Assembly: GCA_013306675.1 (NCBI GenBank)
Contig: JABLUY010000209.1
Location: forward strand, 18,575 to 66,762
From: Thraustochytrium sp. TN22
Lineage: Eukaryota > Sar > Bigyra > Thraustochytrida > Thraustochytriidae
Direction: 5' to 3'
Length of the DNA: 48,188 nt
Part shown: positions 1 to 9,940 of the stretch, one piece after another
Layout: the number at the start of each line of letters is the position of its first letter
Numbering within the stretch: position 1 is the first letter of the stretch
The notes under the pieces: generated by a model
The model's database searches: none
The model's input: only the letters and a program-made list of their open reading frames with translations
Told to the model about the DNA's origin: nothing
Made by a program: the position numbers and the translations under genes

Positions 1-1470
1 GTTCTCGAGGTCGGAAGTGCTGGCGTTGTGGTGCCCCTGATGCAGATCCTGTTGTCCCTCGTTCGCGGTTGCCGCGTCCTGTGCCGCCTCGCGTCTCATA
101 CGGGGTTGCAGCATTGCGGATTCGATCAGGGCGTCGTCGCCGGATCGTCGTTGTCACTCATTGTACCGCTGCGTCACCTCGAGTCTCGGTTAGTCCGCGT
201 TGAGAATAACTTTGGGGCCCATAACCTTTTGCGTGCAATACGCTGGCTGCAACTCAAGTAACTCGTAGACGGCGAAAGTAGATGGAGATCTGCTTGGTGA
301 GCATGCTCGCTGGCGCGAGGCTTCGGTGCTAGTCAAAGGATCAGCCGATGTGTTCGGCCGATGTGCCATCCTGTGTTCGGCCCTGAGCGGACGTGGAGTG
401 CCCTCATAGTGTTCTCATAGTGTTCTCGTGGTGTTCTCAGAGCAGGCTGCCGGCTGGCTTCATCTCGACATCTCGACGTCGGTGTCTCTGTTCGTGCTGA
501 TGTCGGCCGGCTTGTGCCATCCGTCCAACAGCTTCACAAGCACCATGAATTTCGAATAGCAGCCCAGATGCTTGGTTCGGGAGCTTGGTCTCGTGATTCG
601 TGTTACTCACGGCGTCGACGTCCTGGTGAGGCAGCGCAATCGCTGCTCATTTGCTAGGCATTTGCAGGCGAAGGTTCGGACAAACACGTTCCAGCTTGAG
701 ACTTGGCCTGCGATCATCTCAGTGAGCAAAGGTGATGCTCTCATTCTGCCTGCCACAAAGAAGACGCTCGCTACTGGTATTCTGCAGCTCGCCCTTGCCA
801 TTCCATCGATGCCCTTGGAGTACAGATTCGTGTACCCCTTGGAGTGCAGATTGGTGAATCCATTCGCAACTGGGACGTTGGACAAGAGCTGTGTGTCCCT
901 GGTCTCACCGGCCTCTGCCGCCGCCTCTCGTGTCGTCAAACCAACAACTTTTCAATCGAAGCGTGCAAAGCGCCGTGCAAAGCGCCATGCAACCCCGCGC
1001 GCTGCCGCCGCCGCCGCCGCGCGCTCGCGCTCCATCGCGCGCACCTCCGCCGTGCCTCGGGTGTGCCTCGGATGAGCCAAGGAGGCTGCCAGGATTTTGT
1101 AATTTGGATTGGGATGAGGATGAGTTACTGGTGACTCTCCGTGGCGGCTCGAGTTGATACTCCGCGGTCACCTGCCGATCTCTCCCTCAGGCTCTCTCTC
1201 TCGCGCGCGCGCCCGCTCGCCAGCCCGCCCGCCCGTCTGGTTGACGTTTGCGCCTGCTCCGCGCGCGCCCTTGCGCAAGGCTGCGCGTTTAGGCGAGCGC
1301 CGCCGAGTCGGACTTGGACCCGCGGCCGTCCTAGCTTGCGCGACGCGCCAGATGGCGAGCCTGGGCATGAACTCGCAGCAGCAACAACAGCAACTCGCAG
1401 CAAGAGCACGACGCTGAGCGCAGAGCAAGCCGAGCGCGCAGAACCCAATCCGCCGCGCGCGCCGGCTACG
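1..1470. other. Left-end region without a recognised gene
   Basis: No reading frame here carries a motif I recognise. The longest frames (for example 572-1075 on plus) are biased in composition and look like chance frames in GC-rich DNA. Visible structure: three near-identical 11-nt copies of a tagtgttctc-type unit at about 407-440, and a 20-nt imperfect direct repeat at about 814-857. From about 1180 to 1250 the sequence turns into a CT- and CG-rich stretch just upstream of the hydrolase gene, which probably contains its promoter and 5' untranslated region. The frame upstream of 1471 is open but has no ATG. Confidence 0.5.
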
Positions 1471-2829
1471 ATGGAGAAGAAGGTCTTGTTCGGCTTGGGC
1501 ATGGGTAGGTCGGCGGGCGAGGGCAGCCCGGCCGGCAAAGGCGGCTTGCCCGACAGCAAGAGGAGCAGCAGGCACCTGCAGATGCAGGACTGCATCGGTG
1601 AGATGGAGAATCGCGAGGCGCCAGAGCCTTCGAAGCGCTTGTACGAGCGCAAGCCCATCAAGATCGTCTTCCAGGATAAGACGGCGGCGGATGAGCGGTA
1701 TGGAGGCAGCGGAGATGTAGCGATCCTGGAGGGCGAGCTCATGGAGCCCGTGGCGACGCAGTCGGCCACCGTCTTCGTCTTTATGCACCCGAGCGGAATC
1801 CAGAACCTGCTGCCCATGCCCGTGGCCATGGCGCGCGCCGGCCTGCACGTCATCACCTGCACGAGCCGGTACCCGAACAACGACTCGTGCCTCATAATGG
1901 AGAAGGTCGCCATCGACCTGGGTGCCTGCGTGGCGCACGCACGCGAGGCGCTCGGCTATCGCAAGGTTGTGCTCTGCGGCTGGAGCGGCGGCGGCTCGCT
2001 GTCCTCCTTCTACCAGGGTCAGGCCGAGAAGCCGTCGATCCGAACAACGCCTGCCGGGGACCCGGTGGACCTCGTCGCGGCGCATCTGCCACCCGCGGAC
2101 GGCCTCTGCATCCTCGCCGCGCACGTCAGCCGCGCCAAGATCTTCACGGAGTGGCTCGACCCGGCGGTGCTGGACGAAAAGGATCCTTCGCGCCGCGACC
2201 GTGACCTCGATCTCTTCGATCCTAGCAACCCGAACCAGCCGCCGTACTCGGAGGACTTCGTGCGTCGCTTCCGCCAGGCCCAGATTGACCGCAACCGCCG
2301 TATCACGCGCTGGGTGCGCCAGCAGCTCGCCGAGGTGGACGCCGTCGCGGCGCAGCATCCGTCCGATTGGCGCCAGGCGCAGCGCGACCGTGCCTTTGTC
2401 GTGCACTGCACCCAAGCCGACCCGCGCCGCCTCGATCCCGCCATCGACGCCAACGCACGCGCGCCCACAACGCTCCCTACGCTGGCCGCCGAGAATCACT
2501 CTCCCGTGGGCCTGGCGCGCTTCACCACGCTGCGCAGCTGGTTGTCCCAATGGAGCTATGATGAGTCCCAGGCCGACGGCCCCGCCAGCCTTGCCCACGT
2601 CAGCGTGCCTGTGCTCGTCATGGCGAACGAAGCAGACCACCTCGTGCCGCCCACGCATCCCCAGGCCATGTACGACGCGGTCGCGCACGAGAAGAAGCGC
2701 TTCCTGCTCATTCCGGGCGCCACGCACTACTACTTTGGCCAAAAGCCGCTCATGGCCAGCGCGATTGACCGCATCAAGGCTTGGCTGCGTGAGAACAATC
2801 TCCTCGAGCCCGAAGCCGCACGCATCTGA
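1471..2829 (+). CDS. Alpha/beta hydrolase fold protein
   Basis: A 452-residue protein. The first in-frame ATG is at 1471 (purine at -3); the same frame is open upstream but only through non-ATG codons. After about 95 weakly conserved residues comes an alpha/beta hydrolase core. The nucleophile elbow GWSGGG places the catalytic Ser near residue 172, a candidate acid is Asp389 in NEADHLVPP, and the His is in GATHYYFG (about residue 419), so the whole triad appears present. Between them lies a long helical lid with an FDPSNPNQPP segment. The substrate is unknown; the family includes esterases, dienelactone hydrolases and acyltransferases. No signal peptide or membrane segment is evident, so a soluble cytosolic enzyme is the simplest reading. 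Fold confidence is high; specific activity is undetermined. Confidence 0.85.
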   Translation: MEKKVLFGLGMGRSAGEGSPAGKGGLPDSKRSSRHLQMQDCIGEMENREAPEPSKRLYERKPIKIVFQDKTAADERYGGSGDVAILEGELMEPVATQSATVFVFMHPSGIQNLLPMPVAMARAGLHVITCTSRYPNNDSCLIMEKVAIDLGACVAHAREALGYRKVVLCGWSGGGSLSSFYQGQAEKPSIRTTPAGDPVDLVAAHLPPADGLCILAAHVSRAKIFTEWLDPAVLDEKDPSRRDRDLDLFDPSNPNQPPYSEDFVRRFRQAQIDRNRRITRWVRQQLAEVDAVAAQHPSDWRQAQRDRAFVVHCTQADPRRLDPAIDANARAPTTLPTLAAENHSPVGLARFTTLRSWLSQWSYDESQADGPASLAHVSVPVLVMANEADHLVPPTHPQAMYDAVAHEKKRFLLIPGATHYYFGQKPLMASAIDRIKAWLRENNLLEPEAARI

Positions 2830-2901
2830 CCAGGATGCAAGTAAGTCGTCTTGTTGAAAAGAAACAAGCTGAAGGGAAAAATGTTCCAACCAGTGGTAAT
2901 C

Positions 2902-2982
2902 AACAATGGAAATGGAACACCAGCCGAATTTTTTGTCGAATAAACAATGGAAATGGGAGACCAGCCGATCTTTTGTCGAATC
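2902..2982. repeat. Tandem direct repeat, two copies of about 40 bp
   Basis: Two adjacent copies (about 2902-2941 and 2942-2982) of a unit that begins aacaatggaaatgg and ends ttttgtcgaat, with a few differences. It lies in the 394-bp tail-to-tail gap between the hydrolase and the WW-domain gene and is much more AT-rich than the flanking genes. Confidence 0.75.
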
Positions 2983-2997
2983 AGAAGCGCCGTTCGC

Positions 2998-3238
2998 TGG
3001 AGAGCAGCTGATTCACAGGAGCTCTGCTGTTCCTTTGTGTCCATGAGTACCAGTAAAGAACTGAACTTGGTCAGCTCGCCTTCAATCGAAGAATTGATCA
3101 ACAAAGGAAACTAAACTAAGAGAGCCGCCGCCTTGGCTATGTGTTCAGCAGAGAGCAGCGGATTCGTCGGATTTTTGGGCTGGACTTCTTTGTGGTCAGA
3201 ACTGCACTTGGTGAGTTTGTCTTCTACCGAAGATAGTT
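2998..3238. repeat. Degenerate direct repeat overlapping the 3' end of the WW-domain gene
   Basis: A segment of roughly 95 bp at about 2998-3095 matches another at about 3148-3238 at scattered positions. Shared pieces include gagagcagc, ctttgtg, gaactg.acttggt and the cgaaga.a.ttg end. The second copy contains the stop codon and last codons of the minus-strand gene ending at 3224, so this looks like an old duplication of that gene's 3' end and flank. The rest of the gap holds nothing I recognise. Confidence 0.5.
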
Positions 3239-6200
3239 GGAAAGCAGCTTGCGCTTGTACTTCCAGGCCTCGGCCTTGGATGCGCCGAGTTGCACATGGA
3301 GAGCCCGAACCTCCTCCTGAAGAGCCTCGGTCTCCATGTTTCGCATGAACTCTCCGAGGCGCTTATTGCCACCGCTGGCGCAGACTGCACAGGGCGGCTG
3401 CGGGGCAGAGGATGCTATCCCTGCTGCTGTTGCTACTTGCGCGGCTTCTGCTGCTTCTGCCATGGCCTCCGCCACAGCGTGCGCGCGGAGGCTAGCCCAC
3501 GCACGAGCCTTGAGAAGCGCACGGCGACGCTCCTGCAAGCCGTCCAGACGCTGCAGAACGGCACAGGTGATGAGCCGCCAGTCGTCGCTCGGTCCAGTGT
3601 TAACAGCACAAGCCCCAGCGCCCGCCGTCGGCCCACCTCCAGGCCCGCGCACACCTGCCGATGCAGGGGTCGTTGTCGTGACCGCACCAGAAGACACTGA
3701 AGCAACAAAAGAAGAAGAAGGAGGAGGAGGAGGAGAAGAAGAAGAAGAAGGAAAACTCCCGGGGCGCCGGCAGGCATCCGGGACAAAGACGGCGATGAGG
3801 GCGCCGTCGAACTCTCGGCCGGACCGCCGCCACACACGCTCGCGAGCAAGCAGCTCACGATGCAACGTGCGTGGCTCGACCTTGCCGTTCACGTTCACCT
3901 CGAGCGAGTCGCACATACGGTCCACCTCTGGATGGAGGTGGCTCTGTGCGATCCGCCGCCGTAGCTTGCGCCGCAGCTCGCCCGGGTACAGGGGCTCCTT
4001 TTGGTACAGGTCTGCACGCACTGCGTCAATGCCGGGCCCTTCCGCGGCAAGCCGCCGCCAATGCGCAAAGGCACGTGCCATGGCGCGCGTGAGCACCTTG
4101 GACCACAGCAGCGCCACACGCCCGCCCGCCGCGGCCTGGTCGATGGCCGCGCCGTACACCTCCACCAGCTCGTCGGCGCGCTCGCGGTCCAGTGCGCGCG
4201 TCCACCTGCCAAAGGCGTGCGCCTGCGCCGCCAGCCGCGCCTTGCCGGCCGCCAAGGCCACGCAACGCAGCGCACCCTGGCGCCGCGTCTCCACGGCCCA
4301 ACGCTGGTGCACGGCCTCTGCCTCCGTCCGCGCAGCCGCCGCCAGCTTGCGCTCCTCCGCTCGCGCCTCCTCAACGGCCTCGCGCACAGACGCCTCGTGC
4401 GCGTTCTTGAGCTGCGCCAGCGCCTCCACGTGGCCCTCGCTCTGCGCGCGCAGCCGTGCCTGCAGCTGCTCCTCCAGCAGCCGTGCCTGGTTCGCCAGCT
4501 TCTCACGCTGCTCTTCCAGGCACGCTGCATAGTGCTCCTTGGCCTCGCACAGGCCAGTCGCCAGCTCCATGGCCTGAGCGCGCTTCAGATCCGCCACGGC
4601 GTCCGCGTGCTCCTGCTTGAGCGCCGTCACGCTCTGCTCGTGGTCCATGCGCAGCTCCACCGCCTCTTGACTCGCTCGCGCCGTCGCCTCCTGCGCCTCG
4701 CTCAGCTGCGCGCGTAACTCCTCCACGTGCATCGCCAGCGTCGCCACCTCTTGCTCCGCCTCGCCTCGTCGCGCCTCGGCCTCACGCACGCGCGTCAGCG
4801 CCTCCTTGTGCCGTGGCGACGCCGTCAGGGCAGAGCGGTTCTCCAGCTCCTTGCATTGTGCCGTCAGCCGTGCGATGCACAGCTTTGCGTCCACCAGCTC
4901 GCTTCGGGCGAGCATCTCGGCGTCCTTTTCTTCCTCGCCACCCGCCGCCGCGGACCCGCCCACCTGCTCCTCCGCATCCTCCACAAAGTCGCCAAAGTTC
5001 GTCGCCACCACGAGCTGCTCGCCCGTCACAGGGGAGTCCTCGTCCACTTTCTTCGCCTCCACCTGCTGCTGCGCCTGCTTCTTCGGGTCTACCTTGCTGC
5101 GGGTCGTCTTGAGCCACCGGGCTTGCATCGCGCGCAGTTCCTCGCGCAGCACCGCCCGCTCGATGCGCTCGCGCTCCAGCTGCCGCGCGTGCTCCATTTT
5201 CAGCTCATGCATTTCAGCCTCCATGTCGTCACGCTCCGCCTCGGCCTCCTCCACGCGCGCGTGCAGATCCGCGTCCTGCTGGTCGTTTACACCAAGGTCA
5301 CTGCCGCCCATGGCTTCTCGCTGATGTGGCTCACCTTGCGCTTGCTGCTGCTGCTGCTGCTGCTGCTGCTGTCGGGCGACCTGCAGCTCGCGCTGCAGCT
5401 GCTCTCGCGCGCGTTCCGACATGACCAGTCGCCGCTCGAGCTGGACGATGCGCTCGTACGCCTCATCCTCGCACGCGTAGGGATCCTCTTCTTCCTGCAC
5501 CTTGTTGTCCTGCGCCACCATCAGCTCAGTCTCGTGCTGGTCTTGGCCATTTTCTTCCTCCGCGGCCGGCGTCACCGGCACATAGGGGCTCTCCTCCTCC
5601 TCCTCCTCCCGCTCCTCCTCCTCGTCGTCATCGTAACCCACCACGTCCACCCGCAAAGCCGGTGCGCTGCCTGCGGAGCGCGGCCGGGCAGAACTTGGCC
5701 GGGCACGCGCGCGGCGGTCGCTGCGGCTCCCGGAGGACACGACGGATGCGGCAGAAGAAGAGGGCGCCTCGGGGGCCGCCGCCGCTGCTCCGACAGACCC
5801 GGCCGACTCGGGCCTGACAAGGCGGATACTGGGCAACGCCGCGCGCGGCGTGCGCGGCGCCTCGTGGCGTGGCGAGCCGGCGCCAAAGTGCTTCTCCGCG
5901 TCCCGCTTGCGCTCGTTGGCCGACTCGATCTCCTGCATGCGGCGCTCGCGGAAGCGCTGCGCCTGCAGGCTGCCGTACTCAGCCAGCGAGAGCGAGCCGC
6001 TTTCGGGCCCGCGCGCCACGCTGTCCTCTTCGAACGTGAAGCTGTGATGCGAGTGCTGCTGGCGGCCCGACTTGCACGAGCGGCACGAGCCGGGCGTGTG
6101 CGGCCGCGATGGCGCGTCCTGGCCGGCACCCACCGCCAGCGCCGCCGCCGACGCCACGTCCAGATCCGCCGAGTGCGCGCGCTTGCGGACCGGCAGCCCA

Positions 6201-6754
6201 CGCAACACGCGCTCCACAAAGGCGGGGAAGTCCTTCGGGCGCACCTTCATCTTGCGCGCCTGCTTGTGGCACTCGGCCAGCGTCGGCACCTCCGGCTCGG
6301 CGGTGCCCGCCGAGAGTCGCTCGCGTACCACCTCATCCAGCACCATGTGGTATAGCGCGGAGAAGAGCTTGCCACGGTCCTCGTCCGCCTCCAGCGTCAC
6401 GCGCACCCACTCGTGGTCCACGCCGCGCGACAGCAGGTGTGGCAGCAGGCCGGCCACGCCTCGGTACTTCCACCCGACCTGAACCACCAGCGGCCGCGTC
6501 CAGCTCGAGTGCCCTGACTCGCGGTGCAGAAAGTACGTGCGTCCGTAGCTGTCCTTGGTCTCCTCCCACCCGCGCGCCAGCTCGCCGCGCGCCGTTGGCG
6601 ACGTGGACCCCGAGCGACGTTCGAACCGCCGCGCATGCTCATCGTGCAGGTCCAGCACGCGCTCGCGGGTCACCACGCCGCCGCCGCCGCGCCGCGGGCT
6701 GCGCAGCCGCGTCATGCTCTTGGCGCTCCGCCCGCCCTCGTGCGCCAGCGGCAT
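3224..6754 (-). CDS. WW-domain, coiled-coil protein (CEP164-like architecture)
   Basis: The first in-frame ATG is at 6754, giving about 1176 residues; the frame continues upstream only through a TTG. A WW domain lies at about residues 58-88 (GWEETKDSYGRTYFLHRE, then the second Trp in SSWTRP). A basic linker and a Ser/Arg- and Glu-rich disordered part follow. A polyglutamine run (about residues 460-470, CTG repeat at 5341-5374) leads into a long Glu/Ala/Arg coiled coil reaching to about 840. Further on are two AFxxW motifs (AFGRWTRAL, AFAHWRRLA) of the kind seen in Sfi1/centrin-binding repeats. The C-terminus has a Ser/Pro run and a short helical end. A WW domain before a long coiled coil recalls centrosomal CEP164, so a cytoskeletal or basal-body scaffold role is possible but inferred. 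It is divergent from MCC beta across 1.3 kb. Confidence 0.75.
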   Translation of the reverse strand: MPLAHEGGRSAKSMTRLRSPRRGGGGVVTRERVLDLHDEHARRFERRSGSTSPTARGELARGWEETKDSYGRTYFLHRESGHSSWTRPLVVQVGWKYRGVAGLLPHLLSRGVDHEWVRVTLEADEDRGKLFSALYHMVLDEVVRERLSAGTAEPEVPTLAECHKQARKMKVRPKDFPAFVERVLRGLPVRKRAHSADLDVASAAALAVGAGQDAPSRPHTPGSCRSCKSGRQQHSHHSFTFEEDSVARGPESGSLSLAEYGSLQAQRFRERRMQEIESANERKRDAEKHFGAGSPRHEAPRTPRAALPSIRLVRPESAGSVGAAAAAPEAPSSSAASVVSSGSRSDRRARARPSSARPRSAGSAPALRVDVVGYDDDEEEEREEEEEESPYVPVTPAAEEENGQDQHETELMVAQDNKVQEEEDPYACEDEAYERIVQLERRLVMSERAREQLQRELQVARQQQQQQQQQQAQGEPHQREAMGGSDLGVNDQQDADLHARVEEAEAERDDMEAEMHELKMEHARQLERERIERAVLREELRAMQARWLKTTRSKVDPKKQAQQQVEAKKVDEDSPVTGEQLVVATNFGDFVEDAEEQVGGSAAAGGEEEKDAEMLARSELVDAKLCIARLTAQCKELENRSALTASPRHKEALTRVREAEARRGEAEQEVATLAMHVEELRAQLSEAQEATARASQEAVELRMDHEQSVTALKQEHADAVADLKRAQAMELATGLCEAKEHYAACLEEQREKLANQARLLEEQLQARLRAQSEGHVEALAQLKNAHEASVREAVEEARAEERKLAAAARTEAEAVHQRWAVETRRQGALRCVALAAGKARLAAQAHAFGRWTRALDRERADELVEVYGAAIDQAAAGGRVALLWSKVLTRAMARAFAHWRRLAAEGPGIDAVRADLYQKEPLYPGELRRKLRRRIAQSHLHPEVDRMCDSLEVNVNGKVEPRTLHRELLARERVWRRSGREFDGALIAVFVPDACRRPGSFPSSSSSPPPPPSSSFVASVSSGAVTTTTPASAGVRGPGGGPTAGAGACAVNTGPSDDWRLITCAVLQRLDGLQERRRALLKARAWASLRAHAVAEAMAEAAEAAQVATAAGIASSAPQPPCAVCASGGNKRLGEFMRNMETEALQEEVRALHVQLGASKAEAWKYKRKLLSNYLR

Positions 6755-8054
6755 CGGCCCCGCGCGCAGCGCCGCCGCGCGCCGCGCAGCGCCTGCTGCT
6801 GCTTTCCAGCTCTGGCTTGCGCTGAAGCCGTTGGGGAGCCGCGGTCTCAGGCTCCTCAACCGCAGCAGGGCCTGCCTGCCAGGCCGCTGTCAAAACAGCG
6901 CCGGCGGCCCAACCACCGCGAGCTGCCTCGCGCGTGCTGCTAACTTACGTTCAGTTGAGCTAGGCCTAAGTTGAATAGAAAACCTACGCGATTGCTGTGT
7001 CGCCGAGGCTGCCAGGCTCCAAGTCCGAGTCCGGGTCGTCCTGTCCTGTCCAGGTCAGTGACGAAACTGTCACCGCGCACAGGGCACGAAACAGCCCCTT
7101 CGCCCGGAGAAGGGCACGGCCGAGCACACGCCCGGTCCCGCCGATCAGTGACGCGGCGCGACGGACGTCGTAAGTTTCATGATGATGGAAAGAGAGCAAG
7201 CCGTCCGAGTCGCGGCAAGAGCGCGCTCTCGCCGAGTCGCGCGCTCTTGCCGAGTCTCGCCAAGTCTCGCGGTCAGGCGTCACCACCCTCCGTCGGGACC
7301 CGTGACCGTCTGGCACGTCGTCCTGTGCAAGCATGTACTTTGCTCAAGATGCGCAGCAATTCCTACTCGCTCGCTCGCGAGCAATGTATTTATTTTTTTC
7401 CCAACAGCGCCGGCGGTCTTGCGTCGCAGGCTCGCAGCCCGCTTGGTTCTCCACATCACTGCACGTGCACTGCAGCAGTGCAGCTGCATTGCTCTTTCGC
7501 TGTCAGTCTGAGTCAGCCCCGCGTTTTGCCGCAGGCCTTCGCTCTTTGCTCTGCATTTTCCTGCGTCGCGCCTCACTTCGGCCTCGCTTCGCCGAGGTGG
7601 GCGCTCAGGTCGCCCCAAGGCGTCGCGCAGACGGCGCAGCCTCCGTCGCACGCAGGGTGGCCTTGATCCGTCTGCCTAAAGACACAAACACAGCTCGCGA
7701 GTCGCGCTTGCTAGTAGCCTAAACTAAGTTTTCATTGCCAGCCAGGGGCTCGCCGGCCGTGGCTTGCATTGCACGTCTCTGCTCTGGCGGCGCTGGCAGC
7801 GCTGGGATTGATTTGCGATTTGTGCGCAGCGTCGCGGCACGAATTCCCTCCAAGCCAGAGCGGCCTGTTGTCCTCTCTGTCCTCTCCTCCTCATCACAGG
7901 CGCAGATCTGGATCACCGACCCCGTCGCGCCCGGCGTCAGAGCGCGCGGCGACGCGGGCGGCGGCAGCAGAGCGGCAGCCGGGCCAGGCGCGCGCGAGCT
8001 CAGCCCGCGTGCACTCAGAGTCAGCTCGTGCGCGTGGCGGGCGTCGCGGAGAGG
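6755..8054. other. Divergent intergenic region between the WW gene and MCC beta
   Basis: This 1.3 kb lies between two divergently transcribed genes and should hold both promoters. The 231-codon frame at 6971-7666 has no recognisable domain and looks like chance. Visible structure includes a GTGAC/GTCAC inverted pair near 7059-7074, the longer inverted repeat at 7213-7252 listed separately, and a GCACTG/CAGTGC pair near 7467-7480. No TATA box could be assigned. Confidence 0.45.
7213..7252. repeat. Perfect 14-bp inverted repeat
   Basis: The arms cggcaagagcgcgc (7213-7226) and its exact complement (7239-7252) are separated by 12 nt. It could form a hairpin or be a dimeric protein site in the divergent promoter region, though GC-rich DNA yields such arms fairly easily. 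Confidence 0.7.
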
Positions 8055-9773
8055 ATGAGCAGCGCCATGGCGACGGCGGCGCGGGCGACGCGGCTGGGAC
8101 TGCGGCCGGCGGGGCGGCGGCTGCTGGCGACGCGCGCCGGGGAGTGGGAGCAGCCGGGCAACGTGCTGGACGGCCAGGTGCAGGCCGGGTCCGAGGCGTT
8201 CGAGGCGAACCGCAAGGCGATGCGCGGCGAAATTGATCGCCTGCGCAGCCTCCTGGATAAAATCCAGCAGGGCGGCGGCGCCAAGGCGCGCGAGAAGCAC
8301 GTGCAGCGCGGCAAGCTGCCGGTGCGCGAGCGCATCGACAAGCTCGTGGACGCCGGCGCGCCGTTTCTGGAGTTCTCGCCCCTCGCCGGGCACGAGCTCT
8401 ACGACGGTCTCGACGTGCCGGCCGGCAGCATCGTGACGGGCGTGGGCCAGGTGCGCGGCGTGCCGTGCATGATCGTGGCCAACGATGCCACCGTCAAGGG
8501 CGGCACCTACTTCCCCATCACCGTCAAGAAGCACCTGCGCGCGCAGGAGATCGCCATGGAGAACAAGCTGCCCTGCATCTACCTGGTCGACAGCGGCGGT
8601 GCCTACCTGCCCATGCAGAGCGAGGTCTTCCCGGACGCCGACCACTTCGGCCGCATCTTCTACAACCAGGCGCGCATGTCCAGCATGGGCATCCCGCAGA
8701 TCGCCTCGGTCATGGGCTCCTGTACGGCCGGCGGCGCCTACGTGCCGGCCATGTGCGACGAGTCCATCATCGTGCGCGGCACCGGCACCATCTTTCTGGG
8801 CGGCCCGCCGCTCGTGCGCGCCGCCACGGGCGAGGTCATCGACGCCGAGTCGCTCGGAGGCGCCGACCTGCACTCGCGCGAGTCCGGCGTCACCGATCAC
8901 CTCGCGGAGAACGATCACCACGCCATCCAGATCGCGCGCGACATCGTTGGCAACCTCAACCTCGAGGGCCGCATCTACCGCCCGCCCGCGCAGCCCGAGG
9001 AGCCGCTCTTTGACGTCAACGAGATGGACGGCATCCTTCCGGCTGACGCGCGCCAGAGCTTCGACGTGCGCAAGGTCATCGCGCGCGTCGTCGACGGCTC
9101 GCGCTTCTCCGAGTTCAAGGCCAACTACGGCACCACGCTCGTCTGTGGCTTCGCGCGCATTCAGGGCCAGAATGTCGGCATCATCGCCAACAACGGCATC
9201 CTCTTCTCCGAGTCCGCGCTCAAGGGCGCCCATTTCATTGAGCTCTGCTGCCAGCGCCGCACGCCCATCATCTTCCTCCAGAACATCACCGGCTTCATGG
9301 TCGGCTCCAAGTACGAGGCCGAGGGCATCGCCAAGAACGGCGCCAAGCTCGTCACCGCCGTCTCCTGCGCCAACGTGCCCAAGATCACCTGCATCATCGG
9401 CAACTCCTACGGAGCTGGCAACTACGGCATGTGCGGCCGCGCCTATGGCCCGCGCATGGTCTTCATGTGGCCCAACGCCAAGATCGGCGTCATGGGCGGC
9501 GAGCAGGCCGGCATGGTGCTCGCCCAGGTTGCCCGTGACAACTACGAGAAGGCCGGCAAGGACCTCCCGGCCGAGGAGGAGGCCCGCATCAAGGACCCCA
9601 TCCTCAAGCAGTTCGAGCGCGAGTCTCACTCCAGCTTCTCCTCCGCGCGCCTCTGGGACGATGGCGTCATCGAGCCCTCGCAGACGCGCAACGTCCTCTC
9701 CTATGCGCTTCATGCCGTCACGGCCTACGAGGAGCCCCAGGCCAACACCAAGTTTGGCGTCTTTCGCATGTAG
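8055..9773 (+). CDS. MCCC2: Methylcrotonoyl-CoA carboxylase beta subunit, mitochondrial
   Basis: 572 residues from the ATG at 8055; human MCCB has 563. The first 30 or so residues are rich in Arg, Ala and Ser and lack acids, as in a mitochondrial presequence. The rest is a full acyl-CoA carboxyltransferase. Its N-terminal half has [13 protein letters not shown] and [17 protein letters not shown] followed by the [14 protein letters not shown] segment, wording that fits MCC beta better than propionyl-CoA carboxylase beta. The C-terminal half has [17 protein letters not shown], the NITGFMVG motif and the [12 protein letters not shown] and MGGEQAG segments. It transfers carboxyl from biotin on the alpha subunit to 3-methylcrotonyl-CoA in leucine breakdown. 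No alpha-subunit gene lies in the window. Nothing looks damaged. The gene ends tail-to-tail with the next, 167 bp away. Confidence 0.95.
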   Translation: MSSAMATAARATRLGLRPAGRRLLATRAGEWEQPGNVLDGQVQAGSEAFEANRKAMRGEIDRLRSLLDKIQQGGGAKAREKHVQRGKLPVRERIDKLVDAGAPFLEFSPLAGHELYDGLDVPAGSIVTGVGQVRGVPCMIVANDATVKGGTYFPITVKKHLRAQEIAMENKLPCIYLVDSGGAYLPMQSEVFPDADHFGRIFYNQARMSSMGIPQIASVMGSCTAGGAYVPAMCDESIIVRGTGTIFLGGPPLVRAATGEVIDAESLGGADLHSRESGVTDHLAENDHHAIQIARDIVGNLNLEGRIYRPPAQPEEPLFDVNEMDGILPADARQSFDVRKVIARVVDGSRFSEFKANYGTTLVCGFARIQGQNVGIIANNGILFSESALKGAHFIELCCQRRTPIIFLQNITGFMVGSKYEAEGIAKNGAKLVTAVSCANVPKITCIIGNSYGAGNYGMCGRAYGPRMVFMWPNAKIGVMGGEQAGMVLAQVARDNYEKAGKDLPAEEEARIKDPILKQFERESHSSFSSARLWDDGVIEPSQTRNVLSYALHAVTAYEEPQANTKFGVFRM

Positions 9774-9940
9774 ATTGATACGAAGTCGCAACCTCCTGCC
9801 ACCAAACCGTGCCTGCCTTTTTCTTCTTCTCTTTCCCTTTTCTCTCCCCGAGTCCTCCCCTTTTCACCGTCCTCCACCACTACCCAACATCACTTTTTAT
9901 TCCTTTTGAAAGAGTCGCCGCTTTTCAGGCTGCGCTGCGA

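Noticed and set aside
572-1075. A 167-codon plus frame near the left edge
   Set aside because: Has an ATG but no recognisable domain, and overlapping frames are equally open.
1168-2889. A 573-codon minus frame opposite the alpha/beta hydrolase
   Set aside because: No motif and Arg/Ala/His-biased composition; the hydrolase triad is on plus.
4727-6355. A 542-codon plus frame opposite the WW/coiled-coil gene
   Set aside because: Leu/Arg/His-rich antisense image of Glu/Gln/Ala coiled-coil codons.
6971-7666. A 231-codon plus frame in the divergent region
   Set aside because: Arg/Ser/Pro-rich, without domain, and it overlaps inverted repeats in a likely promoter.
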